The position numbers and the translations under genes are program-made. Below are positions 7,089 to 15,414 of a stretch of 64,000 nucleotides of DNA, in pieces. Under the pieces are notes generated by a model, which saw only the letters and a program-made list of their open reading frames with translations, searched no databases and was not told the origin of the DNA. How positions within the stretch are numbered: position 1 is the stretch's first letter; every line of letters starts with the position of its first letter. This stretch comes from an uncultured Candidatus Saccharibacteria bacterium (GTDB lineage: Bacteria > Patescibacteriota > Saccharimonadia > Saccharimonadales > Saccharimonadaceae): NCBI GenBank assembly GCA_938033695.1, contig CALHKE010000019.1, positions 82,691 through 146,690 on the forward strand. Reading direction: 5' to 3'.

Positions 7089-10000
7089 ATGAATAATAAA
7101 AAATATAAAATTAGTTTATTTTCGGTAATCCTAATATTATTATTCAATATTATCTTATTTTCCACGAATACAGTTATAGCCGAGCAAACTACGCAAGAAA
7201 AGTTAAATAATAGAGCCGATCGAGCATTGAGGGCGAAATACTTAACAGAAGCATTTAAAAACTGTTTGGCGAATGAAGATTTAGTATATGAAAAAAATGG
7301 TCCCTGGAAGACTGAATATACCACAAAACATGCCATTGCGGGGAATCACGGCAATATTTTTAAGTACTATAACAGTAACGGCTTGGGGGGGGGTATTTAT
7401 GGCACTCACGCTGATGTTGGTACTAAAATTAAACAAGAAATAACTGGCCAAGATCCAGGTAATAATGGTCTTATTGAATGCCAATATAACGGTGTTACGA
7501 ATATTACCAAGTTATACATGGATTTCTTTTTGGGTGGTTCAGACAACATAAATGCTTTAATTTGTGATTCAACAGCTGCGCAAGATAACAATTACGGAAT
7601 ATTAAGACTGAAGGGTGATTCCGCAGAAAAAACAAAATGTGAAGACACTCTAACTGATATTTATTCAAAATACGAAAAAAATCCGAATGCGGATGCATAC
7701 ATTCAAAAGCTCTATGAAAAATGGCAAAAAAAGAACCAATTCGCTCTAGACTATAATAAAGTTTCTGAACCAATTGAAAATAAAACTCTTAGCTACAAAA
7801 ATGCATTAGATGTTTTTAAATTAGAGTGTACCTTAGGAAATGGGTCAGATTATAAAGATAAGGACGACGATCATTATTATGGTAATGATATGACGTTTAA
7901 AGAACTTGACAATAGCGGGACAGTAGTTAAACGACATTACAGACTTATAGATGATGCAAAAAAACAGGGGCAAAAAGAAACTAGTCTATATAAAGATAAG
8001 TGGAGTAGGTATAAATGCGTAGATTTGGTTAAGATTATTAATGAAAATTTTGATACCTACCAAAAAAATTTAAATACTGTAAAGGAGGATATTTCAAATA
8101 AAAGCGGTTGTGGCGGTAAAGAAGTTGTCGCTCAAGCGAATTCAATTGTTACTGAATATGGACGTAGACTTGATGCTCATGCCGCTTTGACTGAAGAGGA
8201 AAAAAATGAATATGATACATTATCTAAGGCATTGAAGGAAAAAAATTTTACCGTAGATGATGGGAATGGTGGAAAAAAATGTTTGGAGACTCGTAAGCTA
8301 AAAACATGTAACACTGAAAAAATGAAAGCTAAAGCCCAGAGTATATTGCAACAATACGATTTTGATACTGAAATCAACTCTAAGCAGATGACTGACGCCG
8401 AAAAAGAAGAATATCGCGTGTTAAGCGAGGCTCTAAAAAAAGGAGACTTTACAGTAGATGATGGGAATGGTGGAAAAAAATGTTATGAATCTGAGAATTT
8501 TAATCAGAATGTAGAAGAAGATGACTCAGAGGATCAACCCATCGAGGGTGATAGTGACACTAGTATTGAAGAACAGAAACAAAGTTACTGTCAAGAAAAC
8601 GGCGGTTTCCTTTCTTGGATGCTTTGTCCGGCCATTGCCGATGGTGCAGCTACGGCTGGTGGGCTTCTCGGTTTTATTACTAATCTTACTACCGTACATA
8701 CTTCTATTATTGAGCAATTCTCTAAGCAGGATTCATCCATCTATAAGGCCTGGTCTGCCTTCCGTAATATTGCAAATATCGGTTTTGTGATTATGTTACT
8801 CGTGGTAGTATTTTCTCAGGTGACTAATATTGGTATCTCTAATTACAATATTAAGAAAATCTTACCAAAGCTCATCATTACTGCGATCCTAGTTAATTTC
8901 TCATATCTAATTATGGGTGTCCTAATTGATCTTTCTCAAATTGCTGGTAATGGTATTGAAGCTCTCATTAAATCAGTGGCAGCCGACGGCATGGATGTCA
9001 ATGCTTCGGCTAGAGCCTCTGCTACAATATCGGCTATTGCCGGTGCAGTGACTGGAGTAGCTGGTGCTGGTGTTGGTATAGCTGCTGGCACTGGCGCCAT
9101 CGCAGGATTAGTTGGCGGCCCAGCTATCATCCTCCCAGTAGTAATGTTTATTGTTACTTCTCTAATTTCGGTTTTCTTCGGTTTTATTATGTTATCAATT
9201 CGTCAAGCCGCCATTATTATGGTAGTAGTACTCGCTCCTATCGCAATGGTATTGTATACCTTGCCGAATACTGCTGCGATAACTAAGAAATATTTTTCTA
9301 TCGTCAAATCATTACTTATGCTTTACCCGATGTTTATTTTTGCAACTTCCGCCGGTGCCCTTGCTTCCTCGATTATCATAGGTACCAGTACTGATCTTCT
9401 TATGATGATTGTGGGTGGATTACTGAACGTGCTTCCTTATTTCGCGATCCCATCCATGACCTCCAAGTCTCTTGCTGGCCTCGGCGCTATTACTGGAGCC
9501 TTCGATAAGATGCGTGGTGGAGCTCTCAAGGGCGCAAGTATGGCAGGTGGGGCTATTGCTTCTTCTGAATTCTATAGAAATGCAAAGAACAATTTTGCTG
9601 CCGACAGGGAAGTCAAGCGTGCTGAAGAAAAACTACTTAACTATAATTATATGAGAAAAAAAGATAAAAAGCTTACTTCTGGCCAAATGCGAGATCGTGC
9701 TAGGGCTGTAGAAATTCTCAATAAAGATTCTAAAATGCGTGCCGGTGGTGATTACGCTGCTAGTACCGCTCTAAATAATTTTAGTGGCAGCGGTTTTGAA
9801 AATCTCGAGAATCTTGCCAAAGACGAAGCGATGGAGTACCAGGATAAGATTCTTATGAGTAGTTATCGAAATAGTGGAAAATCGGAAGCTGAGCTTGCGG
9901 CTGATTTGAAGAAAGAAATGGAAACTTCCTATGTGGGTGCCACGAAGCAGGAAAAAGAAGCACATGATAGTAGAATCCGTGCACTTACCAGAGTTGTCGG

Positions 10001-10622
10001 TGCTACAAAAAGCGGACAGAAACTTATCAATGGTATGATGGCGGATTCAAACCTAAAAACTTCTGGTCGTGCTATAACACAGCTTGATATGGCTAGCTCG
10101 AGTATTCCTGGTTTTACTGATAAACATCAAGTATTAACTGGCCAGCTAACGTCACTTAGGGGAAGTAGTCGAGCAACTGGTGAAGCCAGTGAAGAATTAG
10201 TGGACGGCTTAGCTAATCAGCTTCGTGCAGAAGGAACTGAATTTGCGCTCAGCAACATTAATGGTGATAAACTTAATGCCATGTCAAATGCTGATGCTTC
10301 GGAATTGAAGGCTACTGGGGATGCAAGGTTCAATGCTGCTCTTAATCAATTGGCCGAAACTGGTATTAAAAACCCAGATATTATCAATGGTCTTGATGGG
10401 TCTAAGTACGAAATGGTACATGAAGCTCAGGGAGAAATTGTTAATAAGATGAATCAGACCACAATTAATTTACGAAGTGGTGGTACTGCTCAGGTCTTCA
10501 ATCCTCCATCTGATTTTGGCGAATATAAACAGGTTAAAAACGGTGCCGGTGAAATTGTTTACACCAATAAACGCGGCGATAGCTTTAATGCCTCTACGGG
10601 CCAGATTACTAAAGGAGTATAA
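7089..10622 (+). CDS. VirB6/TrbL-like polytopic protein with large extracytoplasmic domain
   Basis: A 1177-residue protein. It has a signal peptide (MNNKKYKISLFSVILILLF, end about 30), an extracytoplasmic region of about 470 residues rich in Cys, Lys and Asp, and a hydrophobic core at about 500-795 with several spans (GFVIMLLVVVFSQVTNIG, KLIITAILVNFSYLIMG and a Gly/Ala-rich hairpin). A 380-residue soluble helical tail follows. The core layout and a WMLCP motif before the first span fit VirB6/TrbL-type inner-membrane channels of type IV secretion systems, which are common in Saccharibacteria. The secreted part contains a tandem duplication of about 67 residues ending in FTVDDGNGGKKC. A nine-G tract lies at 7385-7393. 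Upstream GTG (7056) and ATG (7062) starts overlap the previous gene; 7089 gives a normal signal peptide. Family confidence is moderate. Confidence 0.7.
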   Translation: MNNKKYKISLFSVILILLFNIILFSTNTVIAEQTTQEKLNNRADRALRAKYLTEAFKNCLANEDLVYEKNGPWKTEYTTKHAIAGNHGNIFKYYNSNGLGGGIYGTHADVGTKIKQEITGQDPGNNGLIECQYNGVTNITKLYMDFFLGGSDNINALICDSTAAQDNNYGILRLKGDSAEKTKCEDTLTDIYSKYEKNPNADAYIQKLYEKWQKKNQFALDYNKVSEPIENKTLSYKNALDVFKLECTLGNGSDYKDKDDDHYYGNDMTFKELDNSGTVVKRHYRLIDDAKKQGQKETSLYKDKWSRYKCVDLVKIINENFDTYQKNLNTVKEDISNKSGCGGKEVVAQANSIVTEYGRRLDAHAALTEEEKNEYDTLSKALKEKNFTVDDGNGGKKCLETRKLKTCNTEKMKAKAQSILQQYDFDTEINSKQMTDAEKEEYRVLSEALKKGDFTVDDGNGGKKCYESENFNQNVEEDDSEDQPIEGDSDTSIEEQKQSYCQENGGFLSWMLCPAIADGAATAGGLLGFITNLTTVHTSIIEQFSKQDSSIYKAWSAFRNIANIGFVIMLLVVVFSQVTNIGISNYNIKKILPKLIITAILVNFSYLIMGVLIDLSQIAGNGIEALIKSVAADGMDVNASARASATISAIAGAVTGVAGAGVGIAAGTGAIAGLVGGPAIILPVVMFIVTSLISVFFGFIMLSIRQAAIIMVVVLAPIAMVLYTLPNTAAITKKYFSIVKSLLMLYPMFIFATSAGALASSIIIGTSTDLLMMIVGGLLNVLPYFAIPSMTSKSLAGLGAITGAFDKMRGGALKGASMAGGAIASSEFYRNAKNNFAADREVKRAEEKLLNYNYMRKKDKKLTSGQMRDRARAVEILNKDSKMRAGGDYAASTALNNFSGSGFENLENLAKDEAMEYQDKILMSSYRNSGKSEAELAADLKKEMETSYVGATKQEKEAHDSRIRALTRVVGATKSGQKLINGMMADSNLKTSGRAITQLDMASSSIPGFTDKHQVLTGQLTSLRGSSRATGEASEELVDGLANQLRAEGTEFALSNINGDKLNAMSNADASELKATGDARFNAALNQLAETGIKNPDIINGLDGSKYEMVHEAQGEIVNKMNQTTINLRSGGTAQVFNPPSDFGEYKQVKNGAGEIVYTNKRGDSFNASTGQITKGV
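8253..8283 (+). repeat. 31-nt direct repeat, copy 1, inside the VirB6-like gene
   Basis: Identical to 8454-8484, 201 nt (67 codons) downstream. It encodes VDDGNGGKKC and marks the end of the first unit of an internal domain duplication. Confidence 0.9.
8454..8484 (+). repeat. 31-nt direct repeat, copy 2, inside the VirB6-like gene
   Basis: Second copy of the 8253-8283 element. The flanking protein units are clearly related but more diverged than the repeat. Confidence 0.9.
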
Positions 10623-10655
10623 AAATTTCTAGTTCACGAACCGTCGGGTTTGGGG

Positions 10656-10661
10656 TATAAT
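10656..10661 (+). promoter_or_regulatory. -10 box of tRNA-Leu
   Basis: TATAAT ending 8 nt before the first base of the mature tRNA, so the primary transcript should start at or next to the mature 5' end. Confidence 0.7.
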
Positions 10662-10669
10662 TATCTCAA

Positions 10670-10755
10670 GCCCGAATGGCGGAATTGGCAGACGCGCTAG
10701 CTTCAGGTGCTAGTCTAGCTTCTAGGTGCAGGTTCAAGTCCTGTTTCGGGCACCA
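10670..10755 (+). tRNA. tRNA-Leu (anticodon CAG)
   Basis: An 86-nt class II tRNA. The acceptor stem GCCCGAA pairs with TTCGGGC, followed by an encoded ACCA end. The anticodon stem CTAGC/GCTAG carries the loop TTCAGGT, anticodon CAG. A long variable arm (CTAG-CTT-CTAG) and a T loop TTCAAGT are present. It reads CTG leucine codons. Confidence 0.95.
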
Positions 10756-10764
10756 CAAGATTAG

Positions 10765-10789
10765 ATCATAGTGAGAGCTATGATTTTTT
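10765..10789 (+). terminator. Terminator after tRNA-Leu
   Basis: ATCATAG/CTATGAT stem followed by TTTTTTG. Confidence 0.85.
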
Positions 10790-10914
10790 GTTAAATTATT
10801 TTTTATGCGGCGGTTTTTAAATAGAGATCTAGTTTCTAAAATAATCACTAGCTCAGCCGACCTGTCTACTAATTTTCAAATAATCTTGGCTCTTAAATTA
10901 AAAAGGAGCCACGC

Positions 10915-12570
10915 ATGCCAAAAAACCCAACAATCAAAAATACATTAGAAAAATCCGAAGCCAACTATATATCAAATATTCCATCAGTCCGACTTTCCAC
11001 TCGTCAATCTAGTAGTAAATCCCTCGATACTCTGCCCTCGGATTTTCGTGTCGAAAATCATCCGCTCGACAGGAAGCAACGCAAATCCATTTATGACCCC
11101 GCCAGATTTAATCTAGTCGTAGCTGGTGCCGGTTCCGGCAAAACTACCACCATTCTCGGTAAAATTCTCTATCTCTTGCAATCCGGTTTTGCTAGCCCAC
11201 CAGAAATACTAGTTTTATCCTTTACTCATGATTCGGCTACGGAACTCAGAGAACGTTTTTTACGTGAATACTATCAAACATTTGCGGAGCAAATTTTACT
11301 CGGAAAATTTCCGCCTCCTAATATTACGATTGAAACCTTTCATAGCCTAGCTCTCAAACTTCTTCGTAGTTTGTGGTCAGATTTTTCCGTGGTGACAAAT
11401 GAAGTAGGCCTCGAGCAATCTGTTTCGGAAATAGACGATAATCCAGCTTCTGGTTCTGATTCAGTTTCTGATTCTGACGAGCTTATCATGCAGACTTCAA
11501 TTATTCGCGAATTTCTCGATCTTCACGAGCTAGATTCTTCCACACTGCCTCTCATCGCCAGTAAATTTTCTTCGCTAGAATATAGTAAATTGTTTCTCGA
11601 GGTTTCTGAAAAATACCAAAGGGAATTATTCGGTCTCTTAGAAAACCACCAGACTACGTTTTCTGGGCTAATCAAATTAGCAATTCGATATCTTCGTTCT
11701 GGTCAGATTAAAACTCAATATCGCTATATTATCGTCGACGAATATCAGGATCTCTCGGCTCTGCGTCAGGAATTTTTGCGTCTTCTTATCGAATCCTCAC
11801 AGGCGAATCTGTTCGCCGTGGGCGACGACTGGCAGGCCATTTATGGTTTTAGCGGTAGTCGCGTCGATTTTACTCTGAATTTCCGTAAATTCTGGGGTGA
11901 TTTTTCCTTGCATCGCATCTCGAAAACTTATCGTTTTGGTCCCACACTCGCGAAATTAAGCTCGAATTTTATTATGCAGGACCGCGCACAGATTCGAAAA
12001 CAAATTCAAAGCCAAAAAGAAGACTTATTAGAGCCCGTCGTCGAAATTTGTGGCGATTCGGAACGGCTAGACTTAGAAGTGCTCACGCATTATTTTGAGT
12101 CTCTTCCAGAATACAGTTCGATTTTATTACTCGGTCGTTTCAATGTGGATCAGTTTCGTCTTCTGCACTGCACGCAGTTTAATTTAAGCTCTAACGGCGT
12201 AGTGTTCCGTCCGCGACCGGACTTAAAAATCCGTTTTCTCACCGTACACCAATCTAAGGGTCTCGAAGCTGATTATGTGATTCTTCTCAATAATCGCGAA
12301 GCTAAGCTGGGCTTTCCAGCTCACGTTAAGGATACGCCACTTAAAACCGAGCTAGTTAAAATTGCAGAAGAATTAGGGCTAGACCAGGCTTCAGCCAATG
12401 AAGAACGCCGTCTCTTCTACGTCGCTCTCACCCGTGCCAAAAAACAGGTAATTTTACTCACCGTTGACGGTAAGGAATCAAGTTTTATCAAAGAATTGCG
12501 CCGAAAGTTTCGTTCGGATTTTACCACTTATTATCTTTCACATTTTGAGAAATATCTCAATCTAGAATAG
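10915..12570 (+). CDS. UvrD/Rep-family (SF1A) DNA helicase, short form
   Basis: A 551-residue ATP-dependent DNA helicase. The first 60 residues are a variable extension. Motif I is VAGAGSGKTTT (about 69-79), motif II IIVDEYQDLSALRQ, motif III AVGDDWQAIYGFSGS, motif IV KTYRFG, motif V VHQSKGLEADYVIL and motif VI ERRLFYVALTRAKKQV. The motif III wording and the small size resemble helicase IV-like or other compact members rather than full UvrD, which is about 700 residues. A second, full-length UvrD-type gene lies at 20520, so this one probably has a distinct repair or replication-restart role. AAAAGGAG precedes the ATG. No clear terminator follows. Confidence 0.9.
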   Translation: MPKNPTIKNTLEKSEANYISNIPSVRLSTRQSSSKSLDTLPSDFRVENHPLDRKQRKSIYDPARFNLVVAGAGSGKTTTILGKILYLLQSGFASPPEILVLSFTHDSATELRERFLREYYQTFAEQILLGKFPPPNITIETFHSLALKLLRSLWSDFSVVTNEVGLEQSVSEIDDNPASGSDSVSDSDELIMQTSIIREFLDLHELDSSTLPLIASKFSSLEYSKLFLEVSEKYQRELFGLLENHQTTFSGLIKLAIRYLRSGQIKTQYRYIIVDEYQDLSALRQEFLRLLIESSQANLFAVGDDWQAIYGFSGSRVDFTLNFRKFWGDFSLHRISKTYRFGPTLAKLSSNFIMQDRAQIRKQIQSQKEDLLEPVVEICGDSERLDLEVLTHYFESLPEYSSILLLGRFNVDQFRLLHCTQFNLSSNGVVFRPRPDLKIRFLTVHQSKGLEADYVILLNNREAKLGFPAHVKDTPLKTELVKIAEELGLDQASANEERRLFYVALTRAKKQVILLTVDGKESSFIKELRRKFRSDFTTYYLSHFEKYLNLE

Positions 12571-12633
12571 ACCATTACCTCAAAATGATGAATATTAGAA
12601 AAACCTTCTTACAAAATAGTTAACCTATAGAAG

Positions 12634-13359
12634 TTATTTCTTCGATTTAGTAATCGAATTGATTTTGTTGCCAATATTTTCTTGGGTTTTTTGAATATTC
12701 TTCATTGCCGCTTTGGTCATGTGGCGTTTGAATCTAGCCGCACGCGAATAATATTCACGGGTCAGCTTTTTAATTTCGGAAGTTACATCAATTTTAGTAG
12801 AGCCAAATTTGGCACTGAATTTATCACGTAATTTCAATGTCGCCACTGTCGTAAAAATAATATCAATCACTAAAATCGTCAGTAGTACCCCATTAATCGA
12901 TTCAATCATTGGCCAGGAAAGTGGTGAAATCAAATGTAAAATGAATGGATGTAGTCCATACTTAATTGCCATCCCACCCAGACCAAAACCGAGAGAGGTT
13001 TCTAATGAGACTCGGCCGTTTAGGTTAAAACGTGTGGTTTCTGAGTAGTCCCACCAACGCACCCGAAAGATTTTTTCCATGACTACGCTAGTAGTATACT
13101 CAATCACAGTACAAATTAAGGCAAAAATAAAGAATTCAATATACCATTCGAAATGAATCTCTTGTGTCAGGATTAAAAATGAAATCATTCCCACACCATA
13201 AATTGGGCAAATTGGTCCGAAAAGAAAACCACGGTTTTGTAATTTGCGTTGCTCGATGCTGGTCCAAACACATTCGAAGACCCAGCCGATAAAAGAATAG
13301 ATCATGAACATCAAAAACCAGAAGCTTACAAACCTGAATACTTCATGAATTTCAAACAT
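12634..13359 (-). CDS. Polytopic membrane protein of the CmpB/DUF1113 (putative ABC transporter type IV) family
   Basis: A 241-residue membrane protein with about five hydrophobic spans and a basic C-terminal tail. The segment FIGWVFECVWTSIEQRKLQNRG followed within a few residues by GPICPIYGVG is the hallmark of the ABC_trans_CmpB family, whose function is not established. No ATPase partner is adjacent, so a transporter role is not supported by context. The ATG at 13359 lies 9 nt after a minus-strand TAAAAT (13369-13374), so the leader is very short. It is convergent with the helicase gene upstream and divergent from murB. Confidence 0.8.
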   Translation of the reverse strand: MFEIHEVFRFVSFWFLMFMIYSFIGWVFECVWTSIEQRKLQNRGFLFGPICPIYGVGMISFLILTQEIHFEWYIEFFIFALICTVIEYTTSVVMEKIFRVRWWDYSETTRFNLNGRVSLETSLGFGLGGMAIKYGLHPFILHLISPLSWPMIESINGVLLTILVIDIIFTTVATLKLRDKFSAKFGSTKIDVTSEIKKLTREYYSRAARFKRHMTKAAMKNIQKTQENIGNKINSITKSKK

Positions 13360-13475
13360 TACTTATCTATTTTAACATGAGAGGTCGGGATTTGTTTATG
13401 TTAAAATAAAAGTAATGATTTAGTTATTTTTGAATTTTAAACCACTACTAAACTTAATAAAAACAAGGAGAATAA

Positions 13476-14570
13476 ATGTTAATTTCTGAAAATGTCCCGA
13501 TTAAAAATCTTGTCACCATGCGCATTGGTGGTCCAGCCAAATATGTCATCGAAATTAAGTCCAAAGATGAGATCCCTAAAGCCTATCAATTTGCTGCAGA
13601 AAAAAATCTTCCAGTTACTATTCTTGGTAATGGCGCTAATACCTTCGCTACCGACGAGGGCTACCAAGGTGTGATCTTGCTCGATCGAATTCTCGGTATT
13701 TCACAGCTTTCTGCGGAGGAAATTGAAGCCACTTACGGCGCCGAGGTGAAAGCCGAGGCTGAAAAAGAGGGATACGGTTATTTCCGCGCTAATGGTGGTG
13801 AAATCTGGGATTCCTTAGTCAATTTCACTGCTGCCCTGGGCTACTCTGGTATTGAAGCGATGGCTGGCATCCCAGGTACCGCTGGTGCCTCTCCAGTTCA
13901 GAACATCGGCGCCTATGGTCAGGAAGTCACTCAGGTGATCGTTTCTGCTGATGTCTACGATTTGAAGGAAAAAACTTTTAAAACCATCCTTGCGAAAGAT
14001 ATGCAAATGAGCTATCGCAAGTCCATCTTTAATTCTGGCGAAAGTGTGGGTCGTTACTTTATTTATTCTATCGTCATTCGTTTGAAAAAAGGTCAACTCA
14101 ATCCACCATTCTACCGCTCCTTGCAAGCTTATGTGGATGAACATCAAGAGACTGATTTTTCACCAACCAATATCGCTCGTATGGTTCGCGAAGTGAGAAA
14201 TTCTAAGCTTCCTGATCCAGAAAAAATCGCTAGTGCTGGTAGTTTCTTTAAGAATATTTATCTTACCGACGAAGAAGCCGACGAGGCCGAGGCACGTAGT
14301 ATCGAAGTTTGGCGCAATGCTAAAGAAGTCGGTCCAGATTCTCCAGAGAAACGCACTAATTTGGTCAACTCTGGTTGGCTTCTCGAACATGCCGGTCTTA
14401 AAGGCCAGGTCTTCCATGGTATGAAAGTCAGTGAAAAGGCTGCCCTAATTTTGATTAATGAATCTGCTGAAACTTACGCCGATCTCGCCGCCGCCCGTGC
14501 CGAAATTGCCAAAATTGTCTTCGATAAATTTGGCTTAATGATCGAACAAGAACCGGACGAAATTAAATAA
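13476..14570 (+). CDS. murB: UDP-N-acetylenolpyruvoylglucosamine reductase (MurB)
   Basis: Reduces UDP-GlcNAc-enolpyruvate (the MurA product) to UDP-MurNAc with NADPH and FAD, the second committed step of peptidoglycan synthesis, in the cytosol. The 364-residue sequence has the N-terminal NLVTMRIGGPA, an FAD-binding ILGNGANTF, the GIPGTAGASPVQNIGAYGQE loop, a YRKSIF segment and SAGSFFKN, which contains the catalytic Ser. The YRxSxF segment places it with type I (E. coli-like) enzymes. AAGGAG lies before the ATG. folD follows 8 nt downstream, and the MurA-like gene lies 3.5 kb further on the same strand. Confidence 0.95.
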   Translation: MLISENVPIKNLVTMRIGGPAKYVIEIKSKDEIPKAYQFAAEKNLPVTILGNGANTFATDEGYQGVILLDRILGISQLSAEEIEATYGAEVKAEAEKEGYGYFRANGGEIWDSLVNFTAALGYSGIEAMAGIPGTAGASPVQNIGAYGQEVTQVIVSADVYDLKEKTFKTILAKDMQMSYRKSIFNSGESVGRYFIYSIVIRLKKGQLNPPFYRSLQAYVDEHQETDFSPTNIARMVREVRNSKLPDPEKIASAGSFFKNIYLTDEEADEAEARSIEVWRNAKEVGPDSPEKRTNLVNSGWLLEHAGLKGQVFHGMKVSEKAALILINESAETYADLAAARAEIAKIVFDKFGLMIEQEPDEIK

Positions 14571-14578
14571 GGAGTCCC

Positions 14579-15391
14579 ATGGTCAAAGAATTAAACGGTC
14601 GTGAATTAGTTGGATTTATTAAGGAGCGCCAAGCTCATCAGGTAAAGGCTCTCCGCTCACGTAAAATCCGTCCGAAATTAGTCATTATTCGTGATTCAAA
14701 TAATCCCGTCATCGAAAAATACGTCAGTCTGAAAAAAGCTTACGGGGAAGATATTGAGATTGAAGTAATTGACCAGGTAGTAAATCCTACCAAGGAAGCT
14801 ATTCAATCCGCTATCGAATCTGCTAATCAAGACGGTTCTGTTTCTTCGATAATTTTGCAGCTTCCTTTACAAAATCCAGAGTGGACTGAGGAGCTGGTCT
14901 CCCTAATTGCTCCCGAAAAAGACGTCGATGGTTTGACTGGTAAAAGTCGCTTCGATAGTGCTACGGCTACGGCTATTAACTGGCTGCTCACTGGTTACGG
15001 TATCGAACTGAATAATAAATCTATCGCCATTGTCGGTCGTGGCCGCTTGGTGGGTGAACCACTGATTCGCATGTTCACTAATTCTAATCTTCGTGTTTCG
15101 GTTTTTCATCGTGGTTCAGATTTTTCTGAACTTAAAAATCATGATGTCATTATCGCCGCTACAGGTAATCCTCACCTCATTACTTCTGAAATGGTTCGCG
15201 AGGGTGCGGTGATTGTTGATGCCGGTACGGCCAGTGAAGGCGGAGTGATTCTCGGTGACATTAATGATGAAATTCGCGCTCGCACTGATATCTCTGCTAT
15301 CACACCAAAAATCGGTGGTGTGGGTCCACTCACTATCGGCGTACTATTCGAAAATGTCTTGGCCTCTGCTGTCGAAAATCAAACGCATTAA
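14579..15391 (+). CDS. folD: Bifunctional methylene-THF dehydrogenase/cyclohydrolase (FolD), divergent
   Basis: Interconverts 5,10-methylene-, methenyl- and 10-formyl-tetrahydrofolate. The 270-residue protein has YVSLKK (Tyr48 and Lys52, the YxxxK catalytic pair), QLPLQNP, EKDVDGLTGKSRF and a Rossmann segment SIAIVGRGRLVGEPL, and ends with GGVGPLTIGVLFENV. It is a little shorter than usual (about 285). The PCTP motif that normally follows DVDG is absent and reads FDSATATA, so substrate or cofactor handling may differ. AAGGAG precedes the ATG, 8 nt after murB, so the two are probably co-transcribed with gpmI. Confidence 0.9.
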   Translation: MVKELNGRELVGFIKERQAHQVKALRSRKIRPKLVIIRDSNNPVIEKYVSLKKAYGEDIEIEVIDQVVNPTKEAIQSAIESANQDGSVSSIILQLPLQNPEWTEELVSLIAPEKDVDGLTGKSRFDSATATAINWLLTGYGIELNNKSIAIVGRGRLVGEPLIRMFTNSNLRVSVFHRGSDFSELKNHDVIIAATGNPHLITSEMVREGAVIVDAGTASEGGVILGDINDEIRARTDISAITPKIGGVGPLTIGVLFENVLASAVENQTH

Positions 15392-15414
15392 TTAAAAATT
15401 AAAAAGGGTGAGTC

